Shown here piece by piece: positions 40,573 through 51,516 of a stretch of 64,000 bases of DNA (positions within the stretch are counted from its first letter, which is position 1; the number at the start of each line of letters is the position of its first letter). The position numbers and the translations under genes are program-made. Where the stretch lies: the NCBI GenBank assembly GCA_965229115.1, contig CBDDIR010000003.1, forward strand, positions 2,790,001 to 2,854,000, given 5' to 3'. The DNA is from UBA7672 sp965229115 (GTDB lineage: Bacteria > Pseudomonadota > Alphaproteobacteria > Caulobacterales > Hyphomonadaceae). The notes under the pieces were generated by a model. That model ran no database searches. It saw only the letters and a list, made by a program, of their open reading frames with translations, and had not been told where the DNA came from.

Positions 40573-41205
40573 ATGCACGCTCCGGCTCACTTCCGCATGG
40601 ACGACACAGAGGCGATGGCGGCTTTCATTGAAGCCCGCCATTTCGCCACGCTGGTCGTCAACGGGCCGAATGGGCCGCAGGCGGCGTATGCGCCGATGCT
40701 GCTGAACCGTGACGCGGAGGGAAAGCCGGTTGGGCTGGAGTGCCATCTGGCGCGGCACAATCCGGTGGCGGCGCTGGTCGGGACTGGCGCGCGGGCGCTG
40801 GCGATCTTCCATGGCGCGGACGCCTATGTGACGCCGTCCTTCTATCTGTCGAAGCGCGAGCACGGGAAGGTGGTTCCGACCTGGAACTATGTCTCGGTCG
40901 AGGTGACGGGCGAGGCTGTGGCGTTCAACGACGCGGAAAGCCTGCAGGCGCAGATTGCGCGGATGACCGATGTGATGGAGCAGCCGAGCGCTGCGCCGTG
41001 GGCGGTGTCCGATGCGCCGGCGGATTATGTCGCCAAGCTGGTGAACGGCATTACAGGGCTGCGGCTTTCGATCGACAGCATCGAGGGCGTGCGCAAACTG
41101 TCTCAGAACAAGTCCGAGGGCGATCGCGCTGGCGTGCTCAACGGACTTACGCATTCAACCGATCCATCCGCGCGGCAACTCGCGGCCGAAATGACCAAGC
41201 CATAA
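40573..41205 (+). CDS. PaiB-like FMN-binding protein within the gcv operon
   Basis: A 210-residue protein of the PaiB / FMN-binding split-barrel family. It starts MHAPAHFRMDD and has AYVTPSFYLSKREHGKVVPT followed by WNYVSVEV, the family signature. PaiB is described as a negative regulator in Bacillus, while other members are flavin-binding enzymes; which applies here is unknown. It starts five bases after gcvH and ends 19 bases before gcvPA, so it is a member of the riboswitch-controlled operon rather than a bystander. Confidence 0.85.
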   Translation: MHAPAHFRMDDTEAMAAFIEARHFATLVVNGPNGPQAAYAPMLLNRDAEGKPVGLECHLARHNPVAALVGTGARALAIFHGADAYVTPSFYLSKREHGKVVPTWNYVSVEVTGEAVAFNDAESLQAQIARMTDVMEQPSAAPWAVSDAPADYVAKLVNGITGLRLSIDSIEGVRKLSQNKSEGDRAGVLNGLTHSTDPSARQLAAEMTKP

Positions 41206-41224
41206 TGACTAGGGAAGCATAGAC

Positions 41225-42568
41225 ATGCGCTACCTGCCCCTCACCGCGGATGACCGCGCGGAGATGTTGAACACGATCGGCGCAAAGTCGGTGGACGATT
41301 TCTATGGCGACGTGCCGGTGTCGGCGCGGCTGAAAGGTCCGGTGGCGGGGCTGCCGAACCATCAAGGCGAGATGCAGGTCGAGCGGCATATGGTGAAGCT
41401 GGCGGCCAAGAACCGCGCGGCTTCGGATGGGCCGTTCTTTGTCGGCTGCGGCGCCTACAAGCACCACATTCCGGCGAGCGTGGATCACATCATCCAGCGT
41501 TCGGAATTCCTGACGACGTACACGCCGTACCAGCCTGAGATCGCTCAGGGCACGCTGCAGACGATGTTCGAGTTCCAGACGCAGGTGGCGGCGCTGACCG
41601 GCATGGAGGTGGCGAACGCCTCCATGTATGACGGCTCGACCGCTTGCGCCGAGGCCGCCGTGATGGCTTGCCGCGTGACGAAGCGGAATACGGTGGTGAT
41701 GTCGGGCGGGCTGCATCCGCACTATGCCGACACGACGCGCACGCTGTGCGAGGCGGCGGGGATCAAGGTGATCCAGTTGGCGCCGGCGGTGGATGGCGAG
41801 CTGGAGCTTTCGAAGAACGTTGATGACAGTGTTGCTTGCGTGATCGGGCAGACGCCGAACGTGTTTGGCACGCTGACGGACCTGACGCCGGTGGGCTATG
41901 CGGCGCATGCCAAGGGCGCGCTGCTGGTGACGGTGTTCACTGAAGTCGTGTCGCTGGGGCTAGTGAAGACGCCGGGCGAGATGGGCGCGGACATTGCCGT
42001 GGGCGAGGGCCAGTCGATCGGCGTGCCGCTTGGCTTTGGTGGGCCTTATGTCGGCCTGTTCACCTGCAAGTCGAAGTTCATGCGCCAGATGCCGGGCCGC
42101 CTGTGTGGCGAGACGGTGGATGCGGATGGCAAGCGCGGCTTCGTGCTGACGCTGTCGACGCGCGAACAGCACATTCGCCGCGACAAGGCGACGTCGAACA
42201 TCTGCACGAACTCGGGCCTCTGCATGCTGGCGTTCACCGCACACATGACGCTGCTGGGCGACAAGGGCCTGACGCAGCTGGCGACGTTGAACCATGAGGC
42301 GGCTTGCGATCTGGCCGATGCGCTGGCCGCCGTGATAGGCGTGAAGGTGCTGACGACGCGCTACTTCAACGAGATCGCGTTCGAGACTTCGAAGCCGGCC
42401 GATGAAGTTCTGGCGGCGCTGGAGAAGCAGGATGTGATCGGCGGCGTGCGCGCCTCGCGCCTGTTCCCGGGCGCAGGGTTCGACAACGTCATCGTGGCTG
42501 CCGCGACCGAGTGCGCGACCGCTGAAGATATCAAGGCTTATGCCGCCGCTCTGGCGAAGGTGCTCTAA
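41225..42568 (+). CDS. gcvPA: Glycine dehydrogenase subunit 1 (P protein, alpha)
   Basis: A 447-residue subunit of the split glycine decarboxylase. It starts MRYLPLTADDRAEML and has YTPYQPEIAQGTLQTMFEFQ and a glycine-rich middle (GVPLGFGGPYVGLFT), followed by RLCGETVDADGKRGFVLTLS. It pairs with the PLP-binding subunit encoded next; the two genes share one base (TAATG). Confidence 0.95.
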   Translation: MRYLPLTADDRAEMLNTIGAKSVDDFYGDVPVSARLKGPVAGLPNHQGEMQVERHMVKLAAKNRAASDGPFFVGCGAYKHHIPASVDHIIQRSEFLTTYTPYQPEIAQGTLQTMFEFQTQVAALTGMEVANASMYDGSTACAEAAVMACRVTKRNTVVMSGGLHPHYADTTRTLCEAAGIKVIQLAPAVDGELELSKNVDDSVACVIGQTPNVFGTLTDLTPVGYAAHAKGALLVTVFTEVVSLGLVKTPGEMGADIAVGEGQSIGVPLGFGGPYVGLFTCKSKFMRQMPGRLCGETVDADGKRGFVLTLSTREQHIRRDKATSNICTNSGLCMLAFTAHMTLLGDKGLTQLATLNHEAACDLADALAAVIGVKVLTTRYFNEIAFETSKPADEVLAALEKQDVIGGVRASRLFPGAGFDNVIVAAATECATAEDIKAYAAALAKVL

Positions 42569-44136
42569 TGACCATGAACTCAACCGGCCGCCCCACCTCG
42601 GTCAGCGCCATCGATGGCGAGCAACCGCTGCATTCCGTGTCGGGCTCGAAAGGTCTGCTGCAGGCTGAAGGTCTGATCTTCGAGATCGGATCGACGGACA
42701 AGACCGGCGTCGACCTGCTGAAGCCGAAGGGCACGGCGAACCGGCTCGGCGGTGTTACACGTTCGAAGCCGAGCAACCTGCCCGGCCTGACCGAGCCGGA
42801 AGCCGTGCGCCATTATGTGCGCCTGAGCCAACGGAACTATGCGATCGACCTCGGGCTCTTCCCGCTGGGTTCGTGCACGATGAAGCACAACCCGCGCCTG
42901 AACGAGAAGGTCGCGCGTTTGCCTGGCTTTGCCGACGTGCACCCGATGCAGCCGCAGTCGACCGTTCAGGGCGCGCTGGAAGTGATCAACGAGCTGGCCG
43001 ACTGGCTGATGACGCTGACCAACATGCCGGCCGTGGCGATGAGCCCGAAGGCTGGCGCGCATGGCGAGCTGGCGGGGATGCTGGCGATCCGGGCGGCGCT
43101 GATCGCCAAGGGCGAGGGCCATCGCAAGCGTGTGCTGGCGCCGGAATCCTCGCACGGCACGAACCCGGCGACGGCAGCGCAGTGCGGCTTCACCGTGGAC
43201 GAGATCCCGGCGGCGGCTGACGGCCGTGTCGACATGGATGCGCTGAAGGCCAAGCTGGTGGATTCATCGGACGTGGCCGGCATCATGCTGACCAACCCGA
43301 ATACGTGCGGCCTGTTCGAGCGCGACATCAAGGAAATCGCCGACCTGATCCATGCGGCGGGCGGCTATTTCTATTGCGATGGCGCAAACTTCAACGCGAT
43401 CGTTGGCCGGGTGCGCCCGGGGGACCTTGGCGTCGATGCGATGCACATCAACCTGCACAAGACCTTCTCGACGCCGCATGGCGGCGGCGGGCCGGGTTCG
43501 GGCCCGACCGTGCTGTCGGAGCGCCTGGCGAAATTTGCGCCGGTGCCGTTCATCGTGAAGACGACGGATGGCCTGCGGTTTGTGGAACACCATGATGAAG
43601 CGCCGGACTCGTTCGGCCGCATGTGCGCCTTCCACGGCCAGATGGGCATGTTCACGCGCGCCCTCGCCTACATCCTCAGCCATGGCGCGGACGGTCTGCG
43701 CCAGGTGGCGGAAGATGCCGTGCTGAACGCGAACTACATCCTTGCGCGTCTCAAGCCGCTGATGAGCCCGGCCTTTGCCGGATACTGCATGCACGAGGCG
43801 CTGTTCTCGGATGCGTTCCTGAAGGACACGGGCGTCGAGACGATCGATATCGCCAAGGGCCTCATCGACGAGGGTTATCACCCGATGACGATGTACTTCC
43901 CGCTGGTGGTGCACGGCGCGATGCTGATCGAACCGACGGAGACGGAATCGAAGGCCGAGCTTGACCGGTTCTGCGATGCGCTGGCGTCTATCGCGCGCCG
44001 GGCGACGCAGAAAGACCCGTCGCTGAAGTCTGCGCCGCACCTCGCGCCGGCCAAGCGTCTGGACGAGACGCGCGCAGCCCGTTCGCCGCGCCTTAAGTGG
44101 ACGCCGGAGACGACGACGCTGAAGGCGGCAGAGTAG
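42568..44136 (+). CDS. gcvPB: Glycine dehydrogenase subunit 2 (P protein, beta)
   Basis: A 522-residue PLP subunit that decarboxylates glycine and loads the aminomethyl group on GcvH. The PLP lysine is Lys298 in INLHKTFSTPHGGGGPGSGP. ESSHGTNPATAAQCGF and GLFERDIKEI also match the family. The gene starts at the gcvPA stop; a second ATG two codons on is possible. A short C-terminal extension follows the usual end. It is the last gene of the operon. No gcvL (lipoamide dehydrogenase) is present locally, which is usual. Confidence 0.95.
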   Translation: MTMNSTGRPTSVSAIDGEQPLHSVSGSKGLLQAEGLIFEIGSTDKTGVDLLKPKGTANRLGGVTRSKPSNLPGLTEPEAVRHYVRLSQRNYAIDLGLFPLGSCTMKHNPRLNEKVARLPGFADVHPMQPQSTVQGALEVINELADWLMTLTNMPAVAMSPKAGAHGELAGMLAIRAALIAKGEGHRKRVLAPESSHGTNPATAAQCGFTVDEIPAAADGRVDMDALKAKLVDSSDVAGIMLTNPNTCGLFERDIKEIADLIHAAGGYFYCDGANFNAIVGRVRPGDLGVDAMHINLHKTFSTPHGGGGPGSGPTVLSERLAKFAPVPFIVKTTDGLRFVEHHDEAPDSFGRMCAFHGQMGMFTRALAYILSHGADGLRQVAEDAVLNANYILARLKPLMSPAFAGYCMHEALFSDAFLKDTGVETIDIAKGLIDEGYHPMTMYFPLVVHGAMLIEPTETESKAELDRFCDALASIARRATQKDPSLKSAPHLAPAKRLDETRAARSPRLKWTPETTTLKAAE

Positions 44137-44152
44137 CGGCTTCGGCCGCTAC
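44133..44152. terminator. Terminator between gcvPB and the YdeI-like gene
   Basis: GTAGCGGC-TTCG-GCCGCTAC followed by TTCTTCTTT. It overlaps the stops of both convergent genes. Confidence 0.7.
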
Positions 44153-44598
44153 TTCTTCTTTGCCTCGACCATGGCGACGGCCTTCTCGATCCTGCGCAGG
44201 CGGGTTTCGGGGGCTTTCGCCTCTTCGACGGCGCGGACGTGTTCCTTGCGGTGGGTGTAGGCCAGCGCGGCGAAGTCTTTCGTGAGGCCGGCTTTCTTGA
44301 GAGCGGCCGCCAGATCCTTGGGGACTTCGACTTCGCGAGGAGCGGTATCGAGTTCGAGCGTGATCTCGAGCTTTTCGCCATCGGTGATGCCGGCCTTCGC
44401 GCGATGTTCCTTGGCGAGGGGCAGCAGGTATTTGCCGCTCATGACGGCGACCGTGCTGCGGTAGGTGTAGCCTTTCAGCGTCACCGTAACCTTGGGCTTC
44501 TTGCCGGAGGCCAGCTTTTCGACGATCGCCTCGGGCACGACGATGCCCATGGCGTTCTTCTCTTCGGCTTTCTGGATGGCAGTCTTGAACTTCGGCAT
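44149..44598 (-). CDS. DUF1905/YdeI-like protein
   Basis: A 149-residue protein. Residues 1-85 are a DUF1905 beta domain (AMGIVVPEAIVEKLASGKKP, VAVMSGKYLLPLAKEHR) and 95-149 form the YdeI/OmpD-associated helical part (LKKAGLTKDFAALAYTHRKE, LRRIEKAVAMVEAKKK). The family has been tied to bacteriocin and peptide resistance, but the mechanism is unclear. It is convergent with gcvPB and has its own ribosome-binding site (AGGAGG upstream of ATG 44598). Confidence 0.82.
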   Translation of the reverse strand: MPKFKTAIQKAEEKNAMGIVVPEAIVEKLASGKKPKVTVTLKGYTYRSTVAVMSGKYLLPLAKEHRAKAGITDGEKLEITLELDTAPREVEVPKDLAAALKKAGLTKDFAALAYTHRKEHVRAVEEAKAPETRLRRIEKAVAMVEAKKK

Positions 44599-44661
44599 GG
44601 CGCGCCTCCTGACCCGTTGGACAGGAAGCCACTTTGCCGAAAGCAGTTCAAGTCCGGCTCG

Positions 44662-46487
<1,826 letters not shown>

Positions 46488-46491
<4 letters not shown>

Positions 46492-46742
46492 TGGGCCAAC
46501 TCCACTTGCACGAGTGCGGCTTCACCCTTGCGCAAGGCGATCACGGTGCGATTGAGACGGATCGATAGCGGCGCGCCGCCGAGCCAGCCCTTGCCGAGCA
46601 GTTCGACTTCATCGCCTTCGGCAAAGCCGATTTCACGCAGCTTGGCGACAAGACGTTCGTCGCCGGCAACAAAGCCCGCCACGCGCGCGATTTTGCCCTT
46701 GTCGAGCTTGTCCAAACCTATCGTCATCGACCCCGTATCCAT
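46488..46742 (-). CDS. feoA: Ferrous iron transport protein A
   Basis: An 84-residue SH3-like cytoplasmic protein (KLREIGFAEGDEVELLGKGW, LSIRLNRTVIALRKGEAALV) that assists FeoB. ATG 46742 lies 14 bases from a perfect Fur-type palindrome, so the operon should be repressed by iron. Confidence 0.9.
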
Positions 46743-46755
46743 GCCGTTGATATAT

Positions 46756-46770
46756 TGAGAACAATTCTCA
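46756..46770. promoter_or_regulatory. Fur box upstream of feoAB
   Basis: TGAGAA-CAA-TTCTCA, a perfect 15-base palindrome of the classical Fur box type (TGAGAATNATTCTCA). It is 14 bases upstream of the feoA ATG and 81 bases before the divergent sugar dehydrogenase start, so it could act on both. Confidence 0.82.
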
Positions 46771-46850
46771 GACGCAACGGAAAAGGAGCCCGCCGGGCTT
46801 TCCGCCGCAGCGCCTCGGGCTAACTCGATACGCGGGGCATGGAGCGTTCA

Positions 46851-48407
46851 ATGAGCAAAGCCGTCCGTGCCACCTTGCTGGCAGCTCTGGCGTTTTCATC
46901 AGCTGCTTGTGGGGGCGGAGGCTCGAGTCCGCCGGCTTCCCCGCCGACATCTCCGCCCGTTGGACCGCCCTCATCGCCAGGCGCGCCGGCTTTCTCATCC
47001 TCTGCGGCGGTGTCTGTTCGCGAGAATATGATCGGGGTTGTCTATCGTCCGGTGGCGACCTCGCCCAGCGGAGCGACCATTACATATGGAGCGGCGATCG
47101 GCGGCGCGGATGCCGCGCGGTTCGTGATGAACCCTGTGACGCGGGAAGTACGCTTCGTTACACAGCCGGACTTCGAAGCTCCCGCCGATGCCGGCGGCAA
47201 CAACGTCTATGACATCAGCTTCACCGCGTCTGACGGGACGAACACGGTCACGCAGAATGTCGCGATCACGGTGACGAATGTCGCGCCCGGCTTCCGTGTG
47301 AGGCGTGTGGTGTCGGGGATGAGCGGCCCGATCTATGCGGCTGGATTGCCCGATGGCAGCGGGCGCGTGGCGATTGTTGAGCGTGCGGGACGGATACGGG
47401 TGCTCAATCCGGCGACTGGCGCGTTCGAAGCTACGGATCTACTCAACATCTCGTCCGAGATCAGCACGAGTGGCGAGAAAGGCCTGTTGTCGATCGCCTT
47501 CTCGCCCAACTTCCTGGTGGACCGGACTTTCTATCTGCACCTGAACCCGTCGGCATCGAGCACGACGGAAATCCGCAAGTACACGGTGCAATCGGCCAAC
47601 TACGCGGTCGCTGATGCGGCGTCTGGCGATGTCATTCTCAGCGTGCCGCAGCCTAGCGCCACCAATCACAAGGGCGGCACGGTTACCTTCGATAAGGCCG
47701 GACGGTTGCTGATCAGCCTGGGCGATGGCGGGAGCGACTCGAATACGGCGCAGGACAACAACAATCTGTTGGGCAAGATTCTTCGGATCGATCCAACGAG
47801 CGACGCCTTCCCGAACGATGCCTCGCGCGACTATGCGATCCCGCCGTCGAATCCGTTTGCAAGCGGCACGGGCGGGCGGCCGGAAATCTATGCGAACGGA
47901 TTGCGTAACCCGTTCAGGATCAGCGTTGATCCGGTGACGGGCGACCTGTTCATCGCCGATGTGGGCGAAGGGTCGCTGGAAGAAGTTGACCGCTTGCCTG
48001 CCAGCGCGACCGGGCTGGTGAATTTCGGCTGGAACAGGCGTGAGGGCTCGCAGGCTTATAACGGCGGAGCGGACAGCCCGTCATATACATTGCCTGTCAC
48101 AGAGTACGCGCGCTCGCTGGGCCAAAGCATTACGGGCGGCGTGGTCTATCGCGGACCGATCGAGGATCTGCAGGGGCAGTACATCTTTGCGGACTTCATC
48201 TCCAACCGGAAATGGTCTGTGCCGATTGCCAATCTGACCGTCGGAACGGTGCTGCCGTCGGGCAGTCTGACGGATCGCGGAACGGCGTTCACGGCCAATG
48301 TCGGCAGCGCAAACTCGCTGGTGGCGTTCGGAACCGACAACGACGGCAACGTTTACTTCGTCAACCTTGTCGGCGGCGAAGTGTTCGTGCTGGAGCCCAA
48401 TAGCTAG
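46851..48407 (+). CDS. PQQ-type sugar (sorbosone/glucose) dehydrogenase lipoprotein
   Basis: A 518-residue exported protein. A lipoprotein signal (SSAACGGGG, Cys20) is followed by a Pro/Ser linker, a cadherin-like beta domain (residues about 50-140, with FTASDGTNTVTQNVAITVTN) and a GSDH/sorbosone dehydrogenase beta-propeller (EKGLLSIAFSPNF, HKGGTVTFDKAGRLLISLGD, RPEIYANGLRNPFRISVDP). It probably oxidises a sugar in the periplasm with PQQ and calcium. ATG 46851 is favoured because GGAG lies six bases upstream; ATG 46839 is possible. Its stop overlaps the stop of the convergent adaptor gene. Confidence 0.82.
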   Translation: MSKAVRATLLAALAFSSAACGGGGSSPPASPPTSPPVGPPSSPGAPAFSSSAAVSVRENMIGVVYRPVATSPSGATITYGAAIGGADAARFVMNPVTREVRFVTQPDFEAPADAGGNNVYDISFTASDGTNTVTQNVAITVTNVAPGFRVRRVVSGMSGPIYAAGLPDGSGRVAIVERAGRIRVLNPATGAFEATDLLNISSEISTSGEKGLLSIAFSPNFLVDRTFYLHLNPSASSTTEIRKYTVQSANYAVADAASGDVILSVPQPSATNHKGGTVTFDKAGRLLISLGDGGSDSNTAQDNNNLLGKILRIDPTSDAFPNDASRDYAIPPSNPFASGTGGRPEIYANGLRNPFRISVDPVTGDLFIADVGEGSLEEVDRLPASATGLVNFGWNRREGSQAYNGGADSPSYTLPVTEYARSLGQSITGGVVYRGPIEDLQGQYIFADFISNRKWSVPIANLTVGTVLPSGSLTDRGTAFTANVGSANSLVAFGTDNDGNVYFVNLVGGEVFVLEPNS

Positions 48408-49375
48408 TGGAGCGAGGTGGCGGCCGCGTTTGTTGAGGCCGCGCCGCCTTCTTTGAGGAATTTCACCAGCACGCGCTGGCCGACGAGGACCGGCGCCTGT
48501 TCGGCATCGACCACCACTTCCACCACGCGCTCGTCTGCGCGCTCGCTTGGATCGTCGGAGCGGAGCTTGCGGGCGCCCATGACGGCGGCGATGCGGATGA
48601 CTTCACCGGGATAGGTCTTGGCCTGATCTGACTCTGGCACAATCTCGACCTTCTGGCCGGGCTTCACCAGCGACACGGAACGCTCTTCCACTTCTGCGCG
48701 GATGATGCGCTTGGAATCCGGCTGCAGCTGGAACATGGCGGTCACGCTGAAGGTTGATGCGCCCGAACCCGGGTTGGCATAGCGGCGAACGATCGTGCCG
48801 TCCGTGGGGGCGCGGATGACGTAGAGCTCCATCTGGTAGTTGGCTTCGGCGAGCTGGGCGCGGACGAGTGCGATCGATGCCTTCTGCGCGTTGAGCTGGG
48901 CGCCGAACTGGCGGGTATTGTCCTGCGCCTGTTCGTAGAGCTGCTGCGAAGTTGCATCCTGCGCGATCAGGCGGCTGAGGCGTTTTTCTTCGCGGTCGGC
49001 AGCGCTGAACTGCACTTCGAGGATCGGGATTTGAGCTTCGGCCTGCGCGAGCTGGGCGGCAACGCGGTTGCGCGACAGGCGGGCGTCGTCATTTTCCTGC
49101 TGCGCCAGAATCTGGCCGGCTTTCACCAAGTCGCCTTCCTGGACGAAGACTTCTTTGACGACGCCGGGCGCGCGGGCCGCGACATCGACGAGACCGCCTT
49201 CAACATCGACCTTGCCCGCCGCGATGGTGGCGTAGGGCATGTTGACAGCAGATGCAGCCGTGCCTGGTTTTGCAGGCGCGGTCGATGCGCCAGGCGCACC
49301 CTGCGGAGGGCCGCCGCATGCAGCGAGGCTGGACAGAGCGACGGCGGCGAGGAGGAGTTTCGGGAGGCGGATCAT
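48404..49375 (-). CDS. Periplasmic adaptor of an ABC exporter (DevB/MacA-like lipoprotein)
   Basis: A 323-residue adaptor. Lipoprotein signal with LAAC (Cys20), a lipoyl-like domain (VDVEGGLVDVAARAPGVVKE, VFVQEGDLVKAGQIL), a coiled-coil hairpin at about 95-180 and a beta-barrel (PGQKVEIVPESDQAKTYPGE). It is the third gene of an exporter operon, 18 bases after the ATPase gene. It should link the inner-membrane complex to an outer-membrane channel, not encoded here. Confidence 0.83.
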   Translation of the reverse strand: MIRLPKLLLAAVALSSLAACGGPPQGAPGASTAPAKPGTAASAVNMPYATIAAGKVDVEGGLVDVAARAPGVVKEVFVQEGDLVKAGQILAQQENDDARLSRNRVAAQLAQAEAQIPILEVQFSAADREEKRLSRLIAQDATSQQLYEQAQDNTRQFGAQLNAQKASIALVRAQLAEANYQMELYVIRAPTDGTIVRRYANPGSGASTFSVTAMFQLQPDSKRIIRAEVEERSVSLVKPGQKVEIVPESDQAKTYPGEVIRIAAVMGARKLRSDDPSERADERVVEVVVDAEQAPVLVGQRVLVKFLKEGGAASTNAAATSLH

Positions 49376-49393
49376 GACGGTGTTCCGTTCTTC

Positions 49394-50185
49394 TCAATGA
49401 CCATGTGCGAACTGGGCGGGATCAGCGTTCGTTGACGTGATCCGCCCGTCTTCGATTGTGATGATGCGATCGGCAAAGGTTGCGAGGCGCGCGTCGTGGG
49501 TCACGCACATAACGGTCGCGCCCTGCTCCTTGGCGCACTTGCGCAGGAGCTCCATGACGACGTGACCATTCTCGCCATCCAGCGCGGATGTCGGTTCGTC
49601 TGCGAAGATAAGCTTCGGTTTCTTGGCCAGGGCGCGTGCGATGGCGACGCGTTGTTTCTCGCCGCCGGACAAACGATCGGGGCGATTGTTGACGCGGTGC
49701 GCGAGCTTCACGTCTGCCAGTGCGGCTTCGGCTGCAACTTTGCGCTCGCGCGCGCTCTTCTTCATAAACTTCAGGACGATCTGGACCTGCTGGCTCGCGG
49801 TCAGCGCTGGGAACAGGTTGAAGCCCTGGAAGATGAAGCCGCAATTGGTGAGACGGAAGCGGTCGATCTTCCGACGTGGCAGTTTCCAGATGTCTTCGTT
49901 GAGCGCGACGACGCTTCCACCATCGGGTTTCATCAGACCAGACACGGCCGCCAGCAAGGTCGACTTGCCGGAACCGGATGGCCCCATGACGAGCACGATC
50001 TCTCCGGTTTCGATCTGAAGATCGATGCCTTTCAGCACCTCAACCTTTATCTGGCCAGCCTTGAAGCTCTTGGTGATTCCGCGAGCGTCGATTGCCCACT
50101 TTCTCGCTGAAGCATCTGCCGCTGGGCGGACGGACGACGCGGCAGCTTCACGCTCGGTAGATTGCTTTCTCAACGGGTTGATCAT
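49394..50185 (-). CDS. ABC exporter ATP-binding protein (DevA/MacB-ATPase-like)
   Basis: A 263-residue ATPase. Walker A GPSGSGKST (residues 68-76), signature LSGGEKQRVAIARAL and Walker B KLIFADEPTSALDGENG are intact. The sequence has a 30-residue N-terminal extension before the ATPase fold. Start overlaps the permease stop by four bases. It belongs to the LolD/MacB/DevA branch. Confidence 0.87.
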   Translation of the reverse strand: MINPLRKQSTEREAAASSVRPAADASARKWAIDARGITKSFKAGQIKVEVLKGIDLQIETGEIVLVMGPSGSGKSTLLAAVSGLMKPDGGSVVALNEDIWKLPRRKIDRFRLTNCGFIFQGFNLFPALTASQQVQIVLKFMKKSARERKVAAEAALADVKLAHRVNNRPDRLSGGEKQRVAIARALAKKPKLIFADEPTSALDGENGHVVMELLRKCAKEQGATVMCVTHDARLATFADRIITIEDGRITSTNADPAQFAHGH

Positions 50186-51321
50186 TTCAGCAGATCCGCG
50201 GGCTCGCCCTTCTTGAGGGCGCCAAGCGTCAGCGCACCCGAGACGACAGATATTATGAGAAGCAGCACGGCGGTCTGGATCGAAGACCCCAGTTCAAAGC
50301 CCATCGGAATGTTGGCGGACTTCGCGAGGAAGGTGATGCCGACCATCAGGATCGCCGAGGCGGCAATGCCGAGGATGCCGACCCAGAAGGAGAGTTCCAT
50401 CACCACGCCGCGCAACTGACCGATCGAAACGCCGAGCGCGCGGAGGCTCGCGAACTCCTTGATGTTGGCAAGGATCGCGCCGCGCAGCGTCTGCCATGTG
50501 ATGACGACGCCGATGACGAAGCCGATCACGCTCATGAAGCCGAGGATGATGGCGAGCAGACCTTGCGACATCGCATCCTTCACGGTGGCGGCGGCGAGCG
50601 GCTTTTTCGTCCATGCCTTGTACTGGCCATCGGCCATGGCGTTGAGCTCGTCGGCGACGCGGGTGGCTTCCTTTTCAGAGCCGTTCTTGATGCGCACCAT
50701 CAGCAGCCCGTAGGACTCGTCGTTAGCTGTTCCCATCAGACGCTGAGTCTGGCGGGACATGACGACGCCGGGCGCCTGGCTGTTGGCATAGCCATCCATG
50801 ATGAGGGCGACGCGCACAGTCTTGCCGTTGACGGTCGCCTCGTCGCCGAGCTTCACGCCGAGCTGGTTCACCGCGGAAACATCGACGCCGATATTGTAGG
50901 GCGGCTCAATTGCGCGCCGCATGTCGTCGGTGAAGTCGTCAGGCAGGGTCACGCCGTTGGGCGAGGTGTCGATCACCATGATGTTGACCATGGTCGGCGA
51001 CGTCTTGCCGGGGCCGTAGAAGCGGCCGAAGTCGCCGGGCAGATCCTGAACCTCCACCACGTCCGGATGGCGGTAGATCAGTGGCACGACGCGCTTGGGT
51101 AGAGCCCCGCCCCCGCCGCCCGGTCCACCGAGAGACGACGACTTCGCCGGAAGGATGATGATCTGCGCCCGCGACTTGTCGATCGTCGCCGTAAACGACT
51201 GAAGGATGCCGATGAACATGGCGCTGACCGCCAGCATCAGCACGCCGGCGAGCGCCAGCGCGATGACGGCGGCAAGATAACGGCGCCACTCAAAAAGGAG
51301 CGTCGAGAGCGCTAGGCTCAT
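50182..51321 (-). CDS. ABC exporter permease (DevC/FtsX-like)
   Basis: A 379-residue inner-membrane protein with four helices: one near the N-terminus (YLAAVIALALAGVLMLAVSA), a large periplasmic domain, and three at the C-terminus (LLAIILGFMSVIGFVIGVVI, etc.) ending KKGEPADLLK. The FtsX topology and the MSLALSTLLFEWRR start are typical of DevC-like permeases of heterocyst-type glycolipid exporters. ATG 51321 has GAGG upstream. It is first in the permease-ATPase-adaptor operon; a candidate operator lies at 51375-51389. Confidence 0.84.
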   Translation of the reverse strand: MSLALSTLLFEWRRYLAAVIALALAGVLMLAVSAMFIGILQSFTATIDKSRAQIIILPAKSSSLGGPGGGGGALPKRVVPLIYRHPDVVEVQDLPGDFGRFYGPGKTSPTMVNIMVIDTSPNGVTLPDDFTDDMRRAIEPPYNIGVDVSAVNQLGVKLGDEATVNGKTVRVALIMDGYANSQAPGVVMSRQTQRLMGTANDESYGLLMVRIKNGSEKEATRVADELNAMADGQYKAWTKKPLAAATVKDAMSQGLLAIILGFMSVIGFVIGVVITWQTLRGAILANIKEFASLRALGVSIGQLRGVVMELSFWVGILGIAASAILMVGITFLAKSANIPMGFELGSSIQTAVLLLIISVVSGALTLGALKKGEPADLLK

Positions 51322-51374
51322 GAGGGCCTCTCTCCAGTATTCAAACCAATTTTGGAGGGCCCTGACACCCGCAT

Positions 51375-51389
51375 TATCGATATTCGATA
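51375..51389. promoter_or_regulatory. Inverted repeat upstream of the exporter operon
   Basis: TATCGA-TAT-TCGATA, perfect six-base arms, 54 bases before the permease start. Candidate operator for an unlinked regulator. Confidence 0.4.
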
Positions 51390-51516
51390 TCGCTACGCGA
51401 CGCAAGGGAAAATGCTACGCGTCCGAAGCCCCCAAAACTCCCCAACAAGTAGGGCGTGCGAGGTTCAACCAGCAGACTTGGTCAGGACGATGGCCGGTAA
51501 TTGCTTCCGGCGAAGA

